DNA of 64,000 bases from Bradyrhizobium cajani (GTDB taxonomy: Bacteria > Pseudomonadota > Alphaproteobacteria > Rhizobiales > Xanthobacteraceae): positions 16,014 through 80,013 of the forward strand of contig NZ_WQNE01000036.1 in NCBI RefSeq assembly GCF_009759665.1, given 5' to 3'. Below are positions 41,560-51,477 of the stretch, piece after piece (within the stretch, counting starts at the first letter, position 1; each line of letters opens with the position of its first letter). Both the position numbers and the translations under genes were made by a program. The notes beneath the pieces were generated by a model that saw only the letters and a program-made list of their open reading frames with translations, did not search any database and was not told the origin of the DNA.

Positions 41560-41932
41560 CCTCGCCCCGTTCTTACGGGGAGAGGGTTGGGACGAGGGAC
41601 TGCTTCCGCGGTCACGGTGACAGCTGGACTCGCGGAGGCTCCCCCTCACCCGGAATTCAAGCTGCGCTTGAATTCCGGCCCCTCGCCGCAAACGGCAGGG
41701 CTATCGCAAATGACTTTTGGGCGGGACCTGAGCGAGCGCCTCGTCCTTCGAGACGACCGTTTTGCGGTCTCCTCAGGATGAGGCTAAGCGGCATCTTTGC
41801 CTGTGGAAACTGCCGCCGCGCACTCCATCCTCATCCTGAGGGCCCGCCGCAGGCGGGCGTCTCGAAGGATGGCCGCGGGCGAGCTATTCGCCACGTTTTT
41901 CGCCATATGCGATTGCCCTACCGCAAACGGGG
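41560..41932. repeat. Mosaic of extragenic repeats between doxX and maeB
   Basis: Successive motifs: ccctcgccccgttcttacgg-type hairpin; gaattcaagctgcgcttgaattc palindrome; cgtccttcgagacg...ctcctcaggatgagg; and catcctcatcctgaggg...cgtctcgaagg, the last two being opposed copies of one repeat family. No frame here is credible. Probably several REP-like elements stacked together. Confidence 0.7.
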
Positions 41933-41951
41933 AGAGGCGGAGAACCGATCC

Positions 41952-44264
41952 TTACGTAAACAACGTCGGCTGCTGCCGCGCCGCACGCTCCTGTGCTTCC
42001 ACCACGGCGACCGCGGTCATATTCAGGATGCCACGCGCCGTCACCGACGGCGTCAGGATGTGCGCCGGGCGCGCCGGACCGATCAGGATCGGGCCGACGG
42101 GCAGAGCGTCCGCCAGCGACTTGATCATCTGATAGGCCACGTTGGCGGTATCGAGGCTCGGCATGATCATGATGTTGGCCTCGCCCTCGAGCTTGGAGTG
42201 CGGCAGCACCATGCGGCGGGCAGCCGCCGAAAGCGCGGTGTCGCCCTGCATCTCGCCGTCGGCCTCGAGCTCCGGATGCTTCTCCTTCAGGAGCTGGGTC
42301 GCGCGCCGCATCTTGCGCGAGGATTCGGTATCGTAGCTGCCGAAATCCGAATGCGAGACGAAGGCGATCTTCGGCTTGATGTTGAAGCGCTGCACATGGA
42401 CCGCCGCGAGCGAGGCGATCTCCGCGAGCTCTTCCGCGCTCGGGTTCGGGCGCACCTGGGTGTCCGCGATGAAGAAGGCGCCCTTGCTCGTGATCAGCAG
42501 CGCCAGCGCGGCGTAGTCGCTGATGCCCGGCGAGAAGCCGACAATCTCGCGGACATGGCGCAGATGGCTCATGTAACGGCCCTCGACACCGCAGAGCATG
42601 GCGTCGGCCTCCCCGCGCGTCACCGCGAGCGCGGCGATCACCGTGTTGTTGGTGCGCACCACCGTGCGCGCCGCATCCGGGGTCACGCCGCGGCGGCCGG
42701 CGACCTCGACATAGGACTGCACGTAGGAACGGTAGCGCGGATCGTCCTCGGGATTGACGAGATCGAAATCCTTGCCGGCCCGGATCGAGAGACCGAAGCG
42801 CTTGATGCGCGTCTCAACCACCGAGGGACGGCCGACCAGGATCGGCGTCGCCAGCTTCTCTTCCAGCACCACCTGCGTGGCGCGCAGCACGCGCTCGTCC
42901 TCGCCTTCGGCGTAGATGACCCGCACCGGCTGGGTCTTGGCCTTGGCGAACATCGGCTTCATGACGAGGCCGGAGCGGAAGGCGAAGCGCTCGAGCAGCG
43001 CGGTGTATTCGTCGAAATTGGTGATCGGGCGCGTCGCCACGCCGGACTCCATCGCGGCCTTCGCCACGGCCGGCGCGATGCGGAGAATCAACCGAGGATC
43101 AAAGGGACTCGGGATCAGCGAACCGGGCCCGAAGCCACCCGCCTCACCAGTGTCGAGGCTGCCCTGCGCGACCGCATCCGACGGCGCCTCGCGCGCGAGC
43201 TGCGCGATGGCCTCGACGGCGGCGTGCTTCATCTCCTCGTTGATGGCGCTGGCGCCGACGTCGAGCGCGCCGCGGAAGATGAAGGGAAAGCAGAGGACGT
43301 TGTTGACCTGGTTGGGATAGTCGGAACGGCCGGTGCAGATCATCGCGTCGGGGCGCACCTTCCGCGCCTCTTCCGGCATTATCTCGGGCGTCGGGTTCGC
43401 GAGCGCCATGATCAGGGGCTTGTCGCCCATCGCCTTCGCCATCTCCGGCTTGAGCACGCCGGGCGCCGAGAGACCGATGAAGATGTCGGCGCCGCCGATG
43501 ACGTCGGCGAGCGTGCGCTTGTCGGTCTTCTGCGCATAGACCGCCTTCCAGCGGTCCATCGAGGTATTGCGGCCTTCATGCACGAGGCCGTCGATGTCGC
43601 AGACCCAGATGTTCTTGCGCTGCGCGCCCATCGAGACCAGCAAATTCAGCGTCGCGATCGCGGCGGCCCCTGCTCCCGAAGCGACGATCTTGACGTCGGA
43701 CAGCTTCTTGCCGTTCAGCCGGAGGCCGTTGGTGATGGCGGCGGCGACGATGATGGCGGTGCCGTGCTGGTCGTCATGAAAGACCGGAATCTTCATGCGC
43801 TCCTTCAGCCGGGTCTCGATCTCGAAGCATTCCGGTCCACGGATGTCTTCCAGATTGATGCCGCCGAAGGTCGGCTCGAGCGCCGCCACGGTTTCGACCA
43901 CGCGGTCGATCGTGTCGGCAGCGATCTCGATGTCGAACACGTCGATGCCGGCGAACTTCTTGAACAGGACCGCCTTGCCCTCCATCACCGGCTTGGAGGC
44001 CAGCGGGCCGATATTGCCGAGGCCGAGCACGGCCGTGCCGTTCGAGACCACGGCGACCAGGTTGGCGCGGGTGGTGAGCGAGGCGGCCTCGGCGGGGTTC
44101 TTGGCGATCTCGGTGCAGGCAGCGGCAACGCCCGGAGAATAGGCCAGCGCAAGATCGCGCTGGTTGGCAAGCGGCTTGCTCGCCTGGATCTCGAGCTTTC
44201 CGGGGCGCGGCAGACGGTGATAGGCCAGCGCCGCCTGGTGGAGATCATCAGAATAGGACGACAT
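41952..44264 (-). CDS. maeB: NADP-type malic enzyme with C-terminal phosphotransacetylase-like domain
   Basis: 770 residues. The N-terminal half decarboxylates malate to pyruvate: DLALAYSPGVAAAC, TNGTAVLGLGNIGPLASKPVMEGKAVLFKKFAG (the malic-enzyme signature is VAVVSNGTAVLGLGNIG...), FHDDQHGTAI and the NAD(P)-binding VASGAGAAAIATL. The C-terminal half (from about residue 440, VRVIYAEGEDERVL through NIMIMPSLDTANVAYQM) is the phosphotransacetylase-like domain of the MaeB class, usually regulatory. Such enzymes feed C4-dicarboxylate metabolism, including in nodules. Monocistronic. Confidence 0.97.
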   Translation of the reverse strand: MSSYSDDLHQAALAYHRLPRPGKLEIQASKPLANQRDLALAYSPGVAAACTEIAKNPAEAASLTTRANLVAVVSNGTAVLGLGNIGPLASKPVMEGKAVLFKKFAGIDVFDIEIAADTIDRVVETVAALEPTFGGINLEDIRGPECFEIETRLKERMKIPVFHDDQHGTAIIVAAAITNGLRLNGKKLSDVKIVASGAGAAAIATLNLLVSMGAQRKNIWVCDIDGLVHEGRNTSMDRWKAVYAQKTDKRTLADVIGGADIFIGLSAPGVLKPEMAKAMGDKPLIMALANPTPEIMPEEARKVRPDAMICTGRSDYPNQVNNVLCFPFIFRGALDVGASAINEEMKHAAVEAIAQLAREAPSDAVAQGSLDTGEAGGFGPGSLIPSPFDPRLILRIAPAVAKAAMESGVATRPITNFDEYTALLERFAFRSGLVMKPMFAKAKTQPVRVIYAEGEDERVLRATQVVLEEKLATPILVGRPSVVETRIKRFGLSIRAGKDFDLVNPEDDPRYRSYVQSYVEVAGRRGVTPDAARTVVRTNNTVIAALAVTRGEADAMLCGVEGRYMSHLRHVREIVGFSPGISDYAALALLITSKGAFFIADTQVRPNPSAEELAEIASLAAVHVQRFNIKPKIAFVSHSDFGSYDTESSRKMRRATQLLKEKHPELEADGEMQGDTALSAAARRMVLPHSKLEGEANIMIMPSLDTANVAYQMIKSLADALPVGPILIGPARPAHILTPSVTARGILNMTAVAVVEAQERAARQQPTLFT

Positions 44265-44511
44265 GCGGTGTTTCGCCTCGCGTTACCGGCCTCAAAATGC
44301 CCGACCCGGAGCGGCCGCCCAAGCGGACGGTATTTCCGGGCCATGGAAACGGGATGAAGCACGCCGGGCGCCTCGGTGGCAACATCCGATTGCGACCCCA
44401 TCAACAGGGCGCGCGGTCAAATAATTGAAAACCATAGCTTTCCCTGGACCGCACGGCGTTTCGCGAATATGGCAGGTTGCGCGGTGCAAAACGAGCAACT
44501 GGAGCAACGGA

Positions 44512-46479
44512 ATGAAGCGAATCCTGATCGGCCTGATCGCACTCGCCGTGCTCGGCGCGGGCGCATGGTTCGGCTTCAACCTCTACGCAAAGCATCGCGC
44601 CACCGCCGAGGTCGAGGCGGCGTTCGAGCAGATCCGCAAGCAAGGCGGCAAGGCGAGCCACGGCAAAGTCGGGTTCGACGTCATGACCCGGACCCTGACG
44701 ATCGAGGACATCATGGTCGAGCCCGGCAACCAGCCGCAGGCGCAGATCAAGATCGCCGGCATCAAGGGCACGGGCGTTCGCCTGATCGACGATGCGAGGT
44801 TTTCGGCCGACAGCATCGACATCACCGGTTTCGAGGTCGCGGTCGACCAGCTCGGCCCCGCGAAGCTGAAGGGCTCCTACAAGGTCCCGCAACTGACCGT
44901 GCGCGACTACGCCGGTCCCATTCACGCCGAGAAGGTGCCGGCGGGTGGCTCGCTGATCGACATGTACCGCTACGTGCTCGCTCAGTATGCAAGTGTCACG
45001 GCATCCTCGCTCACGGCGCCGACGCTGACCGTGAGCTTCGATGCCAGCGGCAGCGCCGCCGGCAGCGGCGAGGTTGTCTATTCCGGGCTGGCAATCCAGA
45101 ATCTCAAGCACGGCAAGGTCGACGCGATGAAGGCAGATCGCGCCGTCTTCACCATCGACGTGCCGCAGCCAGGCAAGCAGGACAAGCTGACGGGCGAGCT
45201 TTCCAACGTCATCGTCAACGATTTCGACGCGACCACGATTGTCGCCGCCCTCGATCCGCAGAAGACCAATGACGACAGCTATCACCGCATCTACCGGCAA
45301 ATCTCGGCCGGCCCCTACATGCTCAAATCGGCCCAGGGCGTGCGGATGGACATTGATGGCGTCAGCTTCGAGGACATCGCAATCCAGCCGTCGAAGTTCC
45401 GGCTGGCCGAGATTCTGGCGCTCATGCCGGCGGACCGCTCGGTCCCGGCGCCAGCGCAATCACGTGAGATGATGGAGAAGCTGGCCGGGTTCTATGAAGG
45501 GATCCGCATCGGCAGGATCGAGGTCGGAAAGACCTCGTTGGTCACCCCGCAAGGGACCGCCAGGATCAACGCCGTCAAGTACCGCGAGGGCGAATTCGCG
45601 GTCGAAGGCGTCGATACGCCGGCCCCGCAAGGGCAGTTCAAGATGGAGCGGTTCGCGCTGAAGTCTTTCAGTGTGGCGAACCTGATGCGCTGGGCCGCAG
45701 GCCTCGCCACCCCCGGGCAGGCGCCCTCGCCCGATCAGATGCTAGGCCTGTTCCGAGTGCTTGAAGGCGCCGAGATCAAGGGCGTGGTCTCGCCGTACAA
45801 GACCACGCGCCAGCTCGTCATTATCGACACGATCAGCCTGAACTGGGGCCAGCTGGTTGGGTCGATCCCGAGCAAGGCCAATCTGGTGGTGAAGATGGTC
45901 ACCCCCACCGATCCCGCCAATCCGATGCAGCGACCGCTGATCCTGGCGGGCGTCGACAAGCTCGCGATCGACCTCGATCTCGGTGCAGCCTGGACAGAAT
46001 CGTCCGGCGCCTTCGCGTTCACACCCGCCACCATCGATCTCGGCAATCTCGCCAAGGCACAGGCCCGCCTCGCACTCGCCAACGTGCCGCGCGGCGTGTT
46101 CACGGCCGATCCGGTACAGGCCATGAGCCAGGCCGGGCAGATCGAGGCCGGCGCGATCGAATTCTCCATGCGCGACAGCGGCGTCGTCGATCTCATCGTG
46201 GCGCAGTATTCGCGCATGCAGAATGTCAGCCGCGACGCGGCGCGCAGCGCCATCGTCGAGATGATCCGGGCGCAGGGCGAAAAGATCACGGCCGCCAATC
46301 TCGATGCCAGGGCGGCGGTCGATGCGCTCGCCGGCTTCGTCGCGACATCAGGACAAACGCTCACCATCAAGCTGACCCCGCTCGGCAAGGTGCCGGTGGT
46401 TCAGCTCATGGATACCCTGAACAGCGAGCCGATCGTCGCGCTGGCGCAGTTCAGGATCGAGGCGTCGACAGGGCTGTAA
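44512..46479 (+). CDS. Large exported/inner-membrane-anchored hypothetical protein (AsmA-like)
   Basis: 655 residues. One N-terminal transmembrane helix MKRILIGLIALAVLGAGAWFGFNLYA anchors a long beta-rich domain outside the cytoplasm. Repeated alternating-strand segments, with phrases such as SADSIDITGFEVAVDQLGPAKLKG and VRMDIDGVSFEDIAIQPSKFRLAEIL, recall AsmA/DUF945-type proteins that may move lipid between membranes. I cannot assign a named family. GGAGCAACGGA precedes the ATG. It is divergent from maeB. Confidence 0.75.
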   Translation: MKRILIGLIALAVLGAGAWFGFNLYAKHRATAEVEAAFEQIRKQGGKASHGKVGFDVMTRTLTIEDIMVEPGNQPQAQIKIAGIKGTGVRLIDDARFSADSIDITGFEVAVDQLGPAKLKGSYKVPQLTVRDYAGPIHAEKVPAGGSLIDMYRYVLAQYASVTASSLTAPTLTVSFDASGSAAGSGEVVYSGLAIQNLKHGKVDAMKADRAVFTIDVPQPGKQDKLTGELSNVIVNDFDATTIVAALDPQKTNDDSYHRIYRQISAGPYMLKSAQGVRMDIDGVSFEDIAIQPSKFRLAEILALMPADRSVPAPAQSREMMEKLAGFYEGIRIGRIEVGKTSLVTPQGTARINAVKYREGEFAVEGVDTPAPQGQFKMERFALKSFSVANLMRWAAGLATPGQAPSPDQMLGLFRVLEGAEIKGVVSPYKTTRQLVIIDTISLNWGQLVGSIPSKANLVVKMVTPTDPANPMQRPLILAGVDKLAIDLDLGAAWTESSGAFAFTPATIDLGNLAKAQARLALANVPRGVFTADPVQAMSQAGQIEAGAIEFSMRDSGVVDLIVAQYSRMQNVSRDAARSAIVEMIRAQGEKITAANLDARAAVDALAGFVATSGQTLTIKLTPLGKVPVVQLMDTLNSEPIVALAQFRIEASTGL

Positions 46480-46506
46480 GAGACAGAAGGGCGAAGCTCG
46501 TCTCCG

Positions 46507-46584
46507 CGTCATTGCGAGCGCAGCGAAGCAATCCAGAATCTTTCCGCGGAGGGACTCTCGATTGCTTCGCTGCGCTCGCAATGT
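46507..46584. repeat. CGTCATTGCGAG inverted-terminal repeat element, copy 2
   Basis: Starts cgtcattgcgagcgcagcg, contains aagcaatcca and its complement, ends cgctcgcaatg. About as long as copy 1 at 27621. Confidence 0.88.
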
Positions 46585-46630
46585 GGGTGGAGCTTCGCCT
46601 GCGTTGAGGGGATGAACTCGTGGAGCGTCA

Positions 46631-46654
46631 CCTCTCCCCGCAGGCGGGGAGAGG
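46631..46654. terminator. Hairpin after aspS, also a CCTCTCCCCG-type repeat
   Basis: cctctccccg, loop cagg, cggggagagg: a perfect ten-base stem 11 bases after the aspS stop. Similar shorter hairpins occur at 17240 and near 41570, so it is a dispersed repeat that may also terminate transcription. Confidence 0.5.
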
Positions 46655-46664
46655 CGAAGACGCG

Positions 46665-48437
46665 TCACTTCTGCGGCAGGTTCACCCGCACATGCAACTC
46701 GCGGAGCTGTTTTGTCGTTGCTTCCGACGGTGCGCCCATCAGCAGGTCCATGGCCTGCTGGTTCATCGGGAACAGCGAGATCTCGCGCAAATTCGTGGTG
46801 CCACACAGCAGCATCACGATGCGGTCGACACCGGCCGCCATGCCACCATGCGGCGGGGCGCCGTACTGGAAGGCACGGTACATGCCGCCGAAGCGGTCGA
46901 CCACTTCCTGCTCGCCATAGCCGGCGATCTCGAACGCCTTCACCATCGCTTCCGGCACGTGGTTGCGGATACCGCCCGAAGCGATCTCGTAGCCGTTGCA
47001 GGTGATGTCGTACTGGAACGCCTTGATGGTCAGCGGGTCCTGGCCCTTCAGCGCATCGAGTCCGCCCTGCGGCATCGAGAACGGGTTGTGCGAGAAGTCG
47101 ACCTTCTTGTCGTCCTCGTTGTACTCGTACATCGGGAAGTCGACGATCCAGGCGAGCTCGAACCGCTCCTTGTCGGTGAGGTTCAATTCCTCGCCGACCT
47201 TGTTGCGGGCAAGGCCGGAGAACTTCCAGAACTTGTCGGGATCGCCGGCGACGAAGAAGGCGGCATCGCCTTCCTTGACGCCGAGCTGCGCGCGGATTGC
47301 GGCGGTGCGCTCAGGTCCGATGTTGTTCGCGAGGGGACCGGCGCCTTCGCCGCCCTCGCGCCACATGATGTAGCCGAGGCCGGGCTGGCCTTCGCCCTGC
47401 GCCCACGAATTCATGCGGTCGCAGAACGCGCGGGAGCCTCCGCCCGTCGCCGGGATCGCCCAGACCTGGTTCTTGGAGTCTTCGAGCATACGCGCAAAGA
47501 CCTTGAAGCCGGAGCCGCGGAAGTGCTCCGAGACGTCCTGCATCTCGATGGGGTTGCGCAGGTCCGGCTTGTCGCTGCCGTATTTGCGCAGCGCCTCGGC
47601 GAACGGAATGCGGCGCCAGTTCTTGCTCACCGGTTTGCCCTTGGCGAACTCCTCGAACACGCCGGTGATCACGGGCTCCATCGCCGCGAAGACGTCTTCC
47701 TGCGTGACGAAGCTCATCTCGACGTCGAGCTGGTAGAACTCGCCCGGCAGACGGTCGGCGCGCGGGTCCTCGTCGCGGAAGCAGGGCGCGATCTGGAAGT
47801 AGCGGTCGAAGCCCGACATCATCAAGAGCTGCTTGTACTGCTGCGGCGCCTGCGGCAGCGCGTAGAACTTGCCGGGATGGATGCGCGAGGGCACGAGGAA
47901 GTCGCGCGCGCCTTCCGGCGAGGACGCGGTCAGGATCGGGGTGTTGAACTCGAAGAAGCCCTGCCCCTCCATGCGCCGACGCATCGACTTGATGATTTCG
48001 ACGCGCGTCATGATGTTCTGGTGCAGCTTCTCGCGGCGCAGGTCGAGGAAGCGGTACTTCAGGCGGATGTCTTCGGGATATTCCTGGTCACCGAACACCG
48101 GCAGCGGCAGGTCGCCCGCCGGTCCCAGCACCTCGATCTCGCTGACATAGATCTCGATCCTGCCGGTCGGCAGATCGTCATTATCGGTGCCTTCAGGGCG
48201 GCGGCGGGCCTTGCCGTCCATCCGCACCACGAATTCCGAGCGCAGCTTCTCGGCCAGCGAGAATGCCGGCGAGTCCGGGTCGACCACGCACTGGGTCAGG
48301 CCGTAATGGTCGCGCAGGTCGATGAACAGCACGCCGCCATGGTCGCGAACGCGATGGACCCAGCCTGACAGGCGGACCGTCTCGCCGATGTTGCTCTCGC
48401 GGAGCGCGCCGCATGTATGTGACCGGTAGCGATGCAT
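46665..48437 (-). CDS. aspS: Aspartyl-tRNA synthetase
   Basis: Class II synthetase, 590 residues, charging tRNA-Asp (and probably tRNA-Asn where no AsnRS exists). The N-terminal OB-fold anticodon-binding region runs RSHTCGALRESNIGETVRLSGWVHR; class II motif 2 is YFQIAPCFRDEDPRADR, motif 3 GAPPHGGMAAGVDRIVMLL, and the bacterial GAD insertion lies between. Well conserved throughout; length is normal. Confidence 0.98.
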   Translation of the reverse strand: MHRYRSHTCGALRESNIGETVRLSGWVHRVRDHGGVLFIDLRDHYGLTQCVVDPDSPAFSLAEKLRSEFVVRMDGKARRRPEGTDNDDLPTGRIEIYVSEIEVLGPAGDLPLPVFGDQEYPEDIRLKYRFLDLRREKLHQNIMTRVEIIKSMRRRMEGQGFFEFNTPILTASSPEGARDFLVPSRIHPGKFYALPQAPQQYKQLLMMSGFDRYFQIAPCFRDEDPRADRLPGEFYQLDVEMSFVTQEDVFAAMEPVITGVFEEFAKGKPVSKNWRRIPFAEALRKYGSDKPDLRNPIEMQDVSEHFRGSGFKVFARMLEDSKNQVWAIPATGGGSRAFCDRMNSWAQGEGQPGLGYIMWREGGEGAGPLANNIGPERTAAIRAQLGVKEGDAAFFVAGDPDKFWKFSGLARNKVGEELNLTDKERFELAWIVDFPMYEYNEDDKKVDFSHNPFSMPQGGLDALKGQDPLTIKAFQYDITCNGYEIASGGIRNHVPEAMVKAFEIAGYGEQEVVDRFGGMYRAFQYGAPPHGGMAAGVDRIVMLLCGTTNLREISLFPMNQQAMDLLMGAPSEATTKQLRELHVRVNLPQK

Positions 48438-48633
48438 GGTCGTCCCAAAATCAATGTCGGAGGAAGCGAATCGGACGGCCTGTAACGGCCGGTCCGAAGT
48501 TGCGGCAGGGTTTACCCGACGAGACCCAAGGCGGCAACCAAGGGAACGCCGTGTTTTGGGCTGGAAGTGCCCATTTTTGCCCTTTCAGGGCTCAAGCCTT
48601 TGCCATCAGGCGTTCCAGCCCTATCTTGAGGCC

Positions 48634-50109
48634 ATGACGGTCCATTTCCCCTTCCAGAACTCCTATTCGGCGCTGCCGGACAGCTTCTTTGCCCGCGTCG
48701 CGCCGACCCCGGTCGCGGCGCCCCGGCTGATCAAGCTCAACCGGCCGCTGGCGGTCCAACTCGGGCTCGATCCGGACCTCCTGGAGACCCCGGAAGGCGC
48801 GGAAATCCTGGCCGGCAAGACGGTTCCCGCCGGAGCCGATCCCATCGCCATGGCCTATGCCGGCCACCAGTTCGGGCATTTCGTGCCCCAGCTCGGTGAC
48901 GGCCGCGCCATCCTGCTCGGCGAGGTCATCGACAAGGACGGCGTCCGCCGCGATATCCAGCTCAAGGGCTCTGGGCCCACGCCGTTCTCCCGCCGCGGCG
49001 ACGGCCGCGCCGCGCTCGGGCCGGTGCTTAGAGAATACGTCGTCAGCGAAGCCATGCATGCGCTCGGCATTCCAACCACGCGCTCGCTGGCCGCCGTCGT
49101 CACCGGCGAGCACGTCATCCGCGAGACCGCGCTGCCCGGCGCGGTGCTGACGCGCGTCGCCGCGAGCCATATCCGTGTCGGCACCTTCCAGTTCTTCGCC
49201 GTCCGCCGCGACACCGACGCGATCCGCCGGCTCGCCGACCACGTCATCACGCGCCATTACCCTGACCTGCTCCACGCCGAGCGGCCCTATCACGCCCTTC
49301 TCGCCGCAATCGTCGCGCGTCAGGCCGAGCTGGTCGCGCGCTGGCTCTTGGTTGGCTTCATCCACGGCGTGATGAACACCGACAACACGTCGATCTCCGG
49401 CGAGACCATCGACTACGGCCCCTGCGCCTTCATGGATTCCTACGATCCCGCGCAGGTGTTCTCGTCGATCGACGAGATGGGCCGCTATGCCTATGCCAAC
49501 CAGCCGCGCATCGGCTTGTGGAATCTGACCCGACTCGCCGAATGCCTGCTGCCGCTGTTCTCCGACGAGCAGGAGAAGGCGGTTGCGGAAGCCCAGGACA
49601 TTCTCGGCGCCTTCGCCGAGACGTTCAGCAACGCCTATCAGGCGGGCCTGCGCAGGAAGGTCGGCCTGTTCACGGAGCGCGACGGCGACGAAGCGCTGAT
49701 CCAGGACCTGCTCGACGCCATGGCCAAGAACCAGGCCGACTTCACCCTCACCTTCCGCAAGCTCGGTGACGCCGCCGTCGATCCGGCTGCGGGCGACGCG
49801 CGCGCCCAGTTCCTGGACCCCGCATCATTTGATGAATGGGCCAAGCGCTGGCGCGAACGTATTGCCCTGGAGCCGCAGAGCGCCACCGAGCGGCAGGCCA
49901 CCATGCACGCCGTCAACCCGATGTTCATCCCGCGCAACCACCGCGTCGAGGCGGTGATCCAGGCCGCGGTGAACAATGACGACTACGCGCCGTTCGAGGA
50001 ACTGGTGAAGGTGCTGGCGAAGCCATACGAGGAGCAGCCGGACTACGCCGCCTACGCCGATCCCCCGCTGCCGGACCAGCGGGTGTTGCAGACGTTCTGC
50101 GGGACGTGA
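48634..50109 (+). CDS. selO: Protein adenylyltransferase SelO (YdiU)
   Basis: 491-residue pseudokinase that transfers AMP to protein side chains in characterised homologues. The conserved family blocks are clear: FARVAPTPVAAPRLIKLN, AYAGHQFGHFVPQLGDGRA, GSGPTPFSRRGDGRAALGPVLREY and the long HGVMNTDNTSISGETIDYGPCAFMD. ATG chosen from MTVHFPFQNSY, with TTGAGG just before it; the frame is open far upstream but without homology. Divergent from aspS. Confidence 0.95.
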   Translation: MTVHFPFQNSYSALPDSFFARVAPTPVAAPRLIKLNRPLAVQLGLDPDLLETPEGAEILAGKTVPAGADPIAMAYAGHQFGHFVPQLGDGRAILLGEVIDKDGVRRDIQLKGSGPTPFSRRGDGRAALGPVLREYVVSEAMHALGIPTTRSLAAVVTGEHVIRETALPGAVLTRVAASHIRVGTFQFFAVRRDTDAIRRLADHVITRHYPDLLHAERPYHALLAAIVARQAELVARWLLVGFIHGVMNTDNTSISGETIDYGPCAFMDSYDPAQVFSSIDEMGRYAYANQPRIGLWNLTRLAECLLPLFSDEQEKAVAEAQDILGAFAETFSNAYQAGLRRKVGLFTERDGDEALIQDLLDAMAKNQADFTLTFRKLGDAAVDPAAGDARAQFLDPASFDEWAKRWRERIALEPQSATERQATMHAVNPMFIPRNHRVEAVIQAAVNNDDYAPFEELVKVLAKPYEEQPDYAAYADPPLPDQRVLQTFCGT

Positions 50110-50127
50110 GGCGCGTCCCGCTCGTGC

Positions 50128-50361
50128 CTATTTCGTCGCCTTCCTGACCCCGCCGAACGAGGCCGTATCGAACTTCTGCGGATCGACGGGCTCGTAGCGT
50201 GACCATTCCACGTCGGGCACTTTGGCGTACCGCTCGGTCCAGGCCTTGTCCGTCCTCGTGTTGCCGGGTGCGACGGGGCGGAGCTCGAAATGCAAGAGAG
50301 CGACAGACATCAGAAGGACAGCAAGCCATCCCAGCTTGCGGAGAATACCCGGCGTCACCAT
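50128..50361 (-). CDS. Small single-helix membrane hypothetical protein
   Basis: 77 residues: MVTPGILRKLGWLAVLLMSVALLHFELRPV, one helix, then a soluble tail with TRTDKAWTERYAKVPDVEWSRYEPVDP. GAGATCGTTGA before the ATG is a weak ribosome site. No family recognised. Convergent with selO. Confidence 0.6.
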   Translation of the reverse strand: MVTPGILRKLGWLAVLLMSVALLHFELRPVAPGNTRTDKAWTERYAKVPDVEWSRYEPVDPQKFDTASFGGVRKATK

Positions 50362-50627
50362 TCAACGATCTCGTGACGCAAATTCGATGAGCAGCCCGAA
50401 CAAGCCATAGCCGCATCTTCGCGGCAAGGTAGACCGCGCCACGCGCCTCAATCGTAGCAGGTCATCCGACCGCGGCGCGGGTCTGGTCAGTCCCTCCGGA
50501 GCATATCCACACCGTCGCCGCCGGCCGGAACCGCTGTCATCAAACTGAAACACACGCGCTCTAACCGGCTGGCAGGGCCGTCTTGCCGGAGGCCGCCCAT
50601 CCTCCCACAGTCCCGACAAAGCGCGCC

Positions 50628-51476
50628 ATGCCCTTCAAGTTCATCCACCTCACCGATACGCATCTCGCGAACCCCGGGCTGAAGCTCTATGGCCTCGATC
50701 CGCGCGCCCGGCTGGATGCTGCGATCGCCGACATCAACAAGCAGCAGTCCGACGCGGCGTTTGCGGTCGTGACCGGCGACCTCACCCATTGGGGCGAGCC
50801 CGAGTCCTACGCCAATTTCGCGGACGCCATGGCCGCGCTGAAGATGCCGTACATCGCCATGGTCGGCAATCACGACCGCCGCGTCGCCTGCCTCGACGGC
50901 CTGAAGGCCGCGCCGCGCGACCCCAACGGCTTCGTGCAGGGAACGCGCACCACCGAGCATGGCCTGTTCATCTTCCTCGACACGCTGGACGAGACCAGCC
51001 ATGCCGGCGAGATGTGCGCCAAGCGCTTCGACTGGCTTGCGAAGACGCTCGCGGCTGCGCCCGCCGACATGCCGTTCGTCGTGTTCATGCACCACCCGCC
51101 GTTCCCGGTCGGCGTCCACGCCATGGACGAGATCGCGCTGGCGCAGAGCGCCGAATTCGCCGAGGTCATCGCGCCCTACCGTTCGCGCATCCGCCACCTC
51201 TTCTTCGGTCATGTGCACCGGCCGATCTTCGGCAGCTACGGAAAAATCCCGTTCTCGACGCTGCGCGGCACCAACCATCAGGTCTGGTTCGAACTCGATC
51301 GCAACGCGCCGCACCTCGCCAGCCACGAGCCGCCGGCCTACGGCGTGGTGCTGATCGACCAGGAGAACCTGGTCGTGCACAGCCACGACTTCCTCGACAC
51401 CAGTCTGCGCTTCCCGTTCGACCCGCCCGCGGGAATCGACGGCCGCGACTATGCGCTCAATTTCGCGGCGCGGTGA
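50628..51476 (+). CDS. Calcineurin-like metallophosphoesterase (GpdQ/CpdA type)
   Basis: 282-residue dinuclear metal phosphodiesterase. Motifs in order: HLTDTHL (D-x-H), VVTGDLTHWG (GD), VGNHDRR (GNHD), MHHPPFP and FFGHVHRP (GH-x-H), the full set. No signal peptide. Substrates of this group include cAMP and glycerophosphodiesters; position directly before ABC-transporter permeases, two bases apart, favours a glycerophosphodiester or phosphonate-like substrate, but that is inference. An in-frame start 45 bases upstream is possible. Confidence 0.9.
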   Translation: MPFKFIHLTDTHLANPGLKLYGLDPRARLDAAIADINKQQSDAAFAVVTGDLTHWGEPESYANFADAMAALKMPYIAMVGNHDRRVACLDGLKAAPRDPNGFVQGTRTTEHGLFIFLDTLDETSHAGEMCAKRFDWLAKTLAAAPADMPFVVFMHHPPFPVGVHAMDEIALAQSAEFAEVIAPYRSRIRHLFFGHVHRPIFGSYGKIPFSTLRGTNHQVWFELDRNAPHLASHEPPAYGVVLIDQENLVVHSHDFLDTSLRFPFDPPAGIDGRDYALNFAAR

Positions 51477-51477
51477 G

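Noticed and set aside
41778..44357. 859-codon plus-strand frame opposite maeB
   Set aside because: Shadow of a well-conserved enzyme; repetitive His/Arg/Asp composition.
46620..48368. Plus-strand frame opposite aspS
   Set aside because: Shadow frame; aspS motifs are intact on the minus strand.
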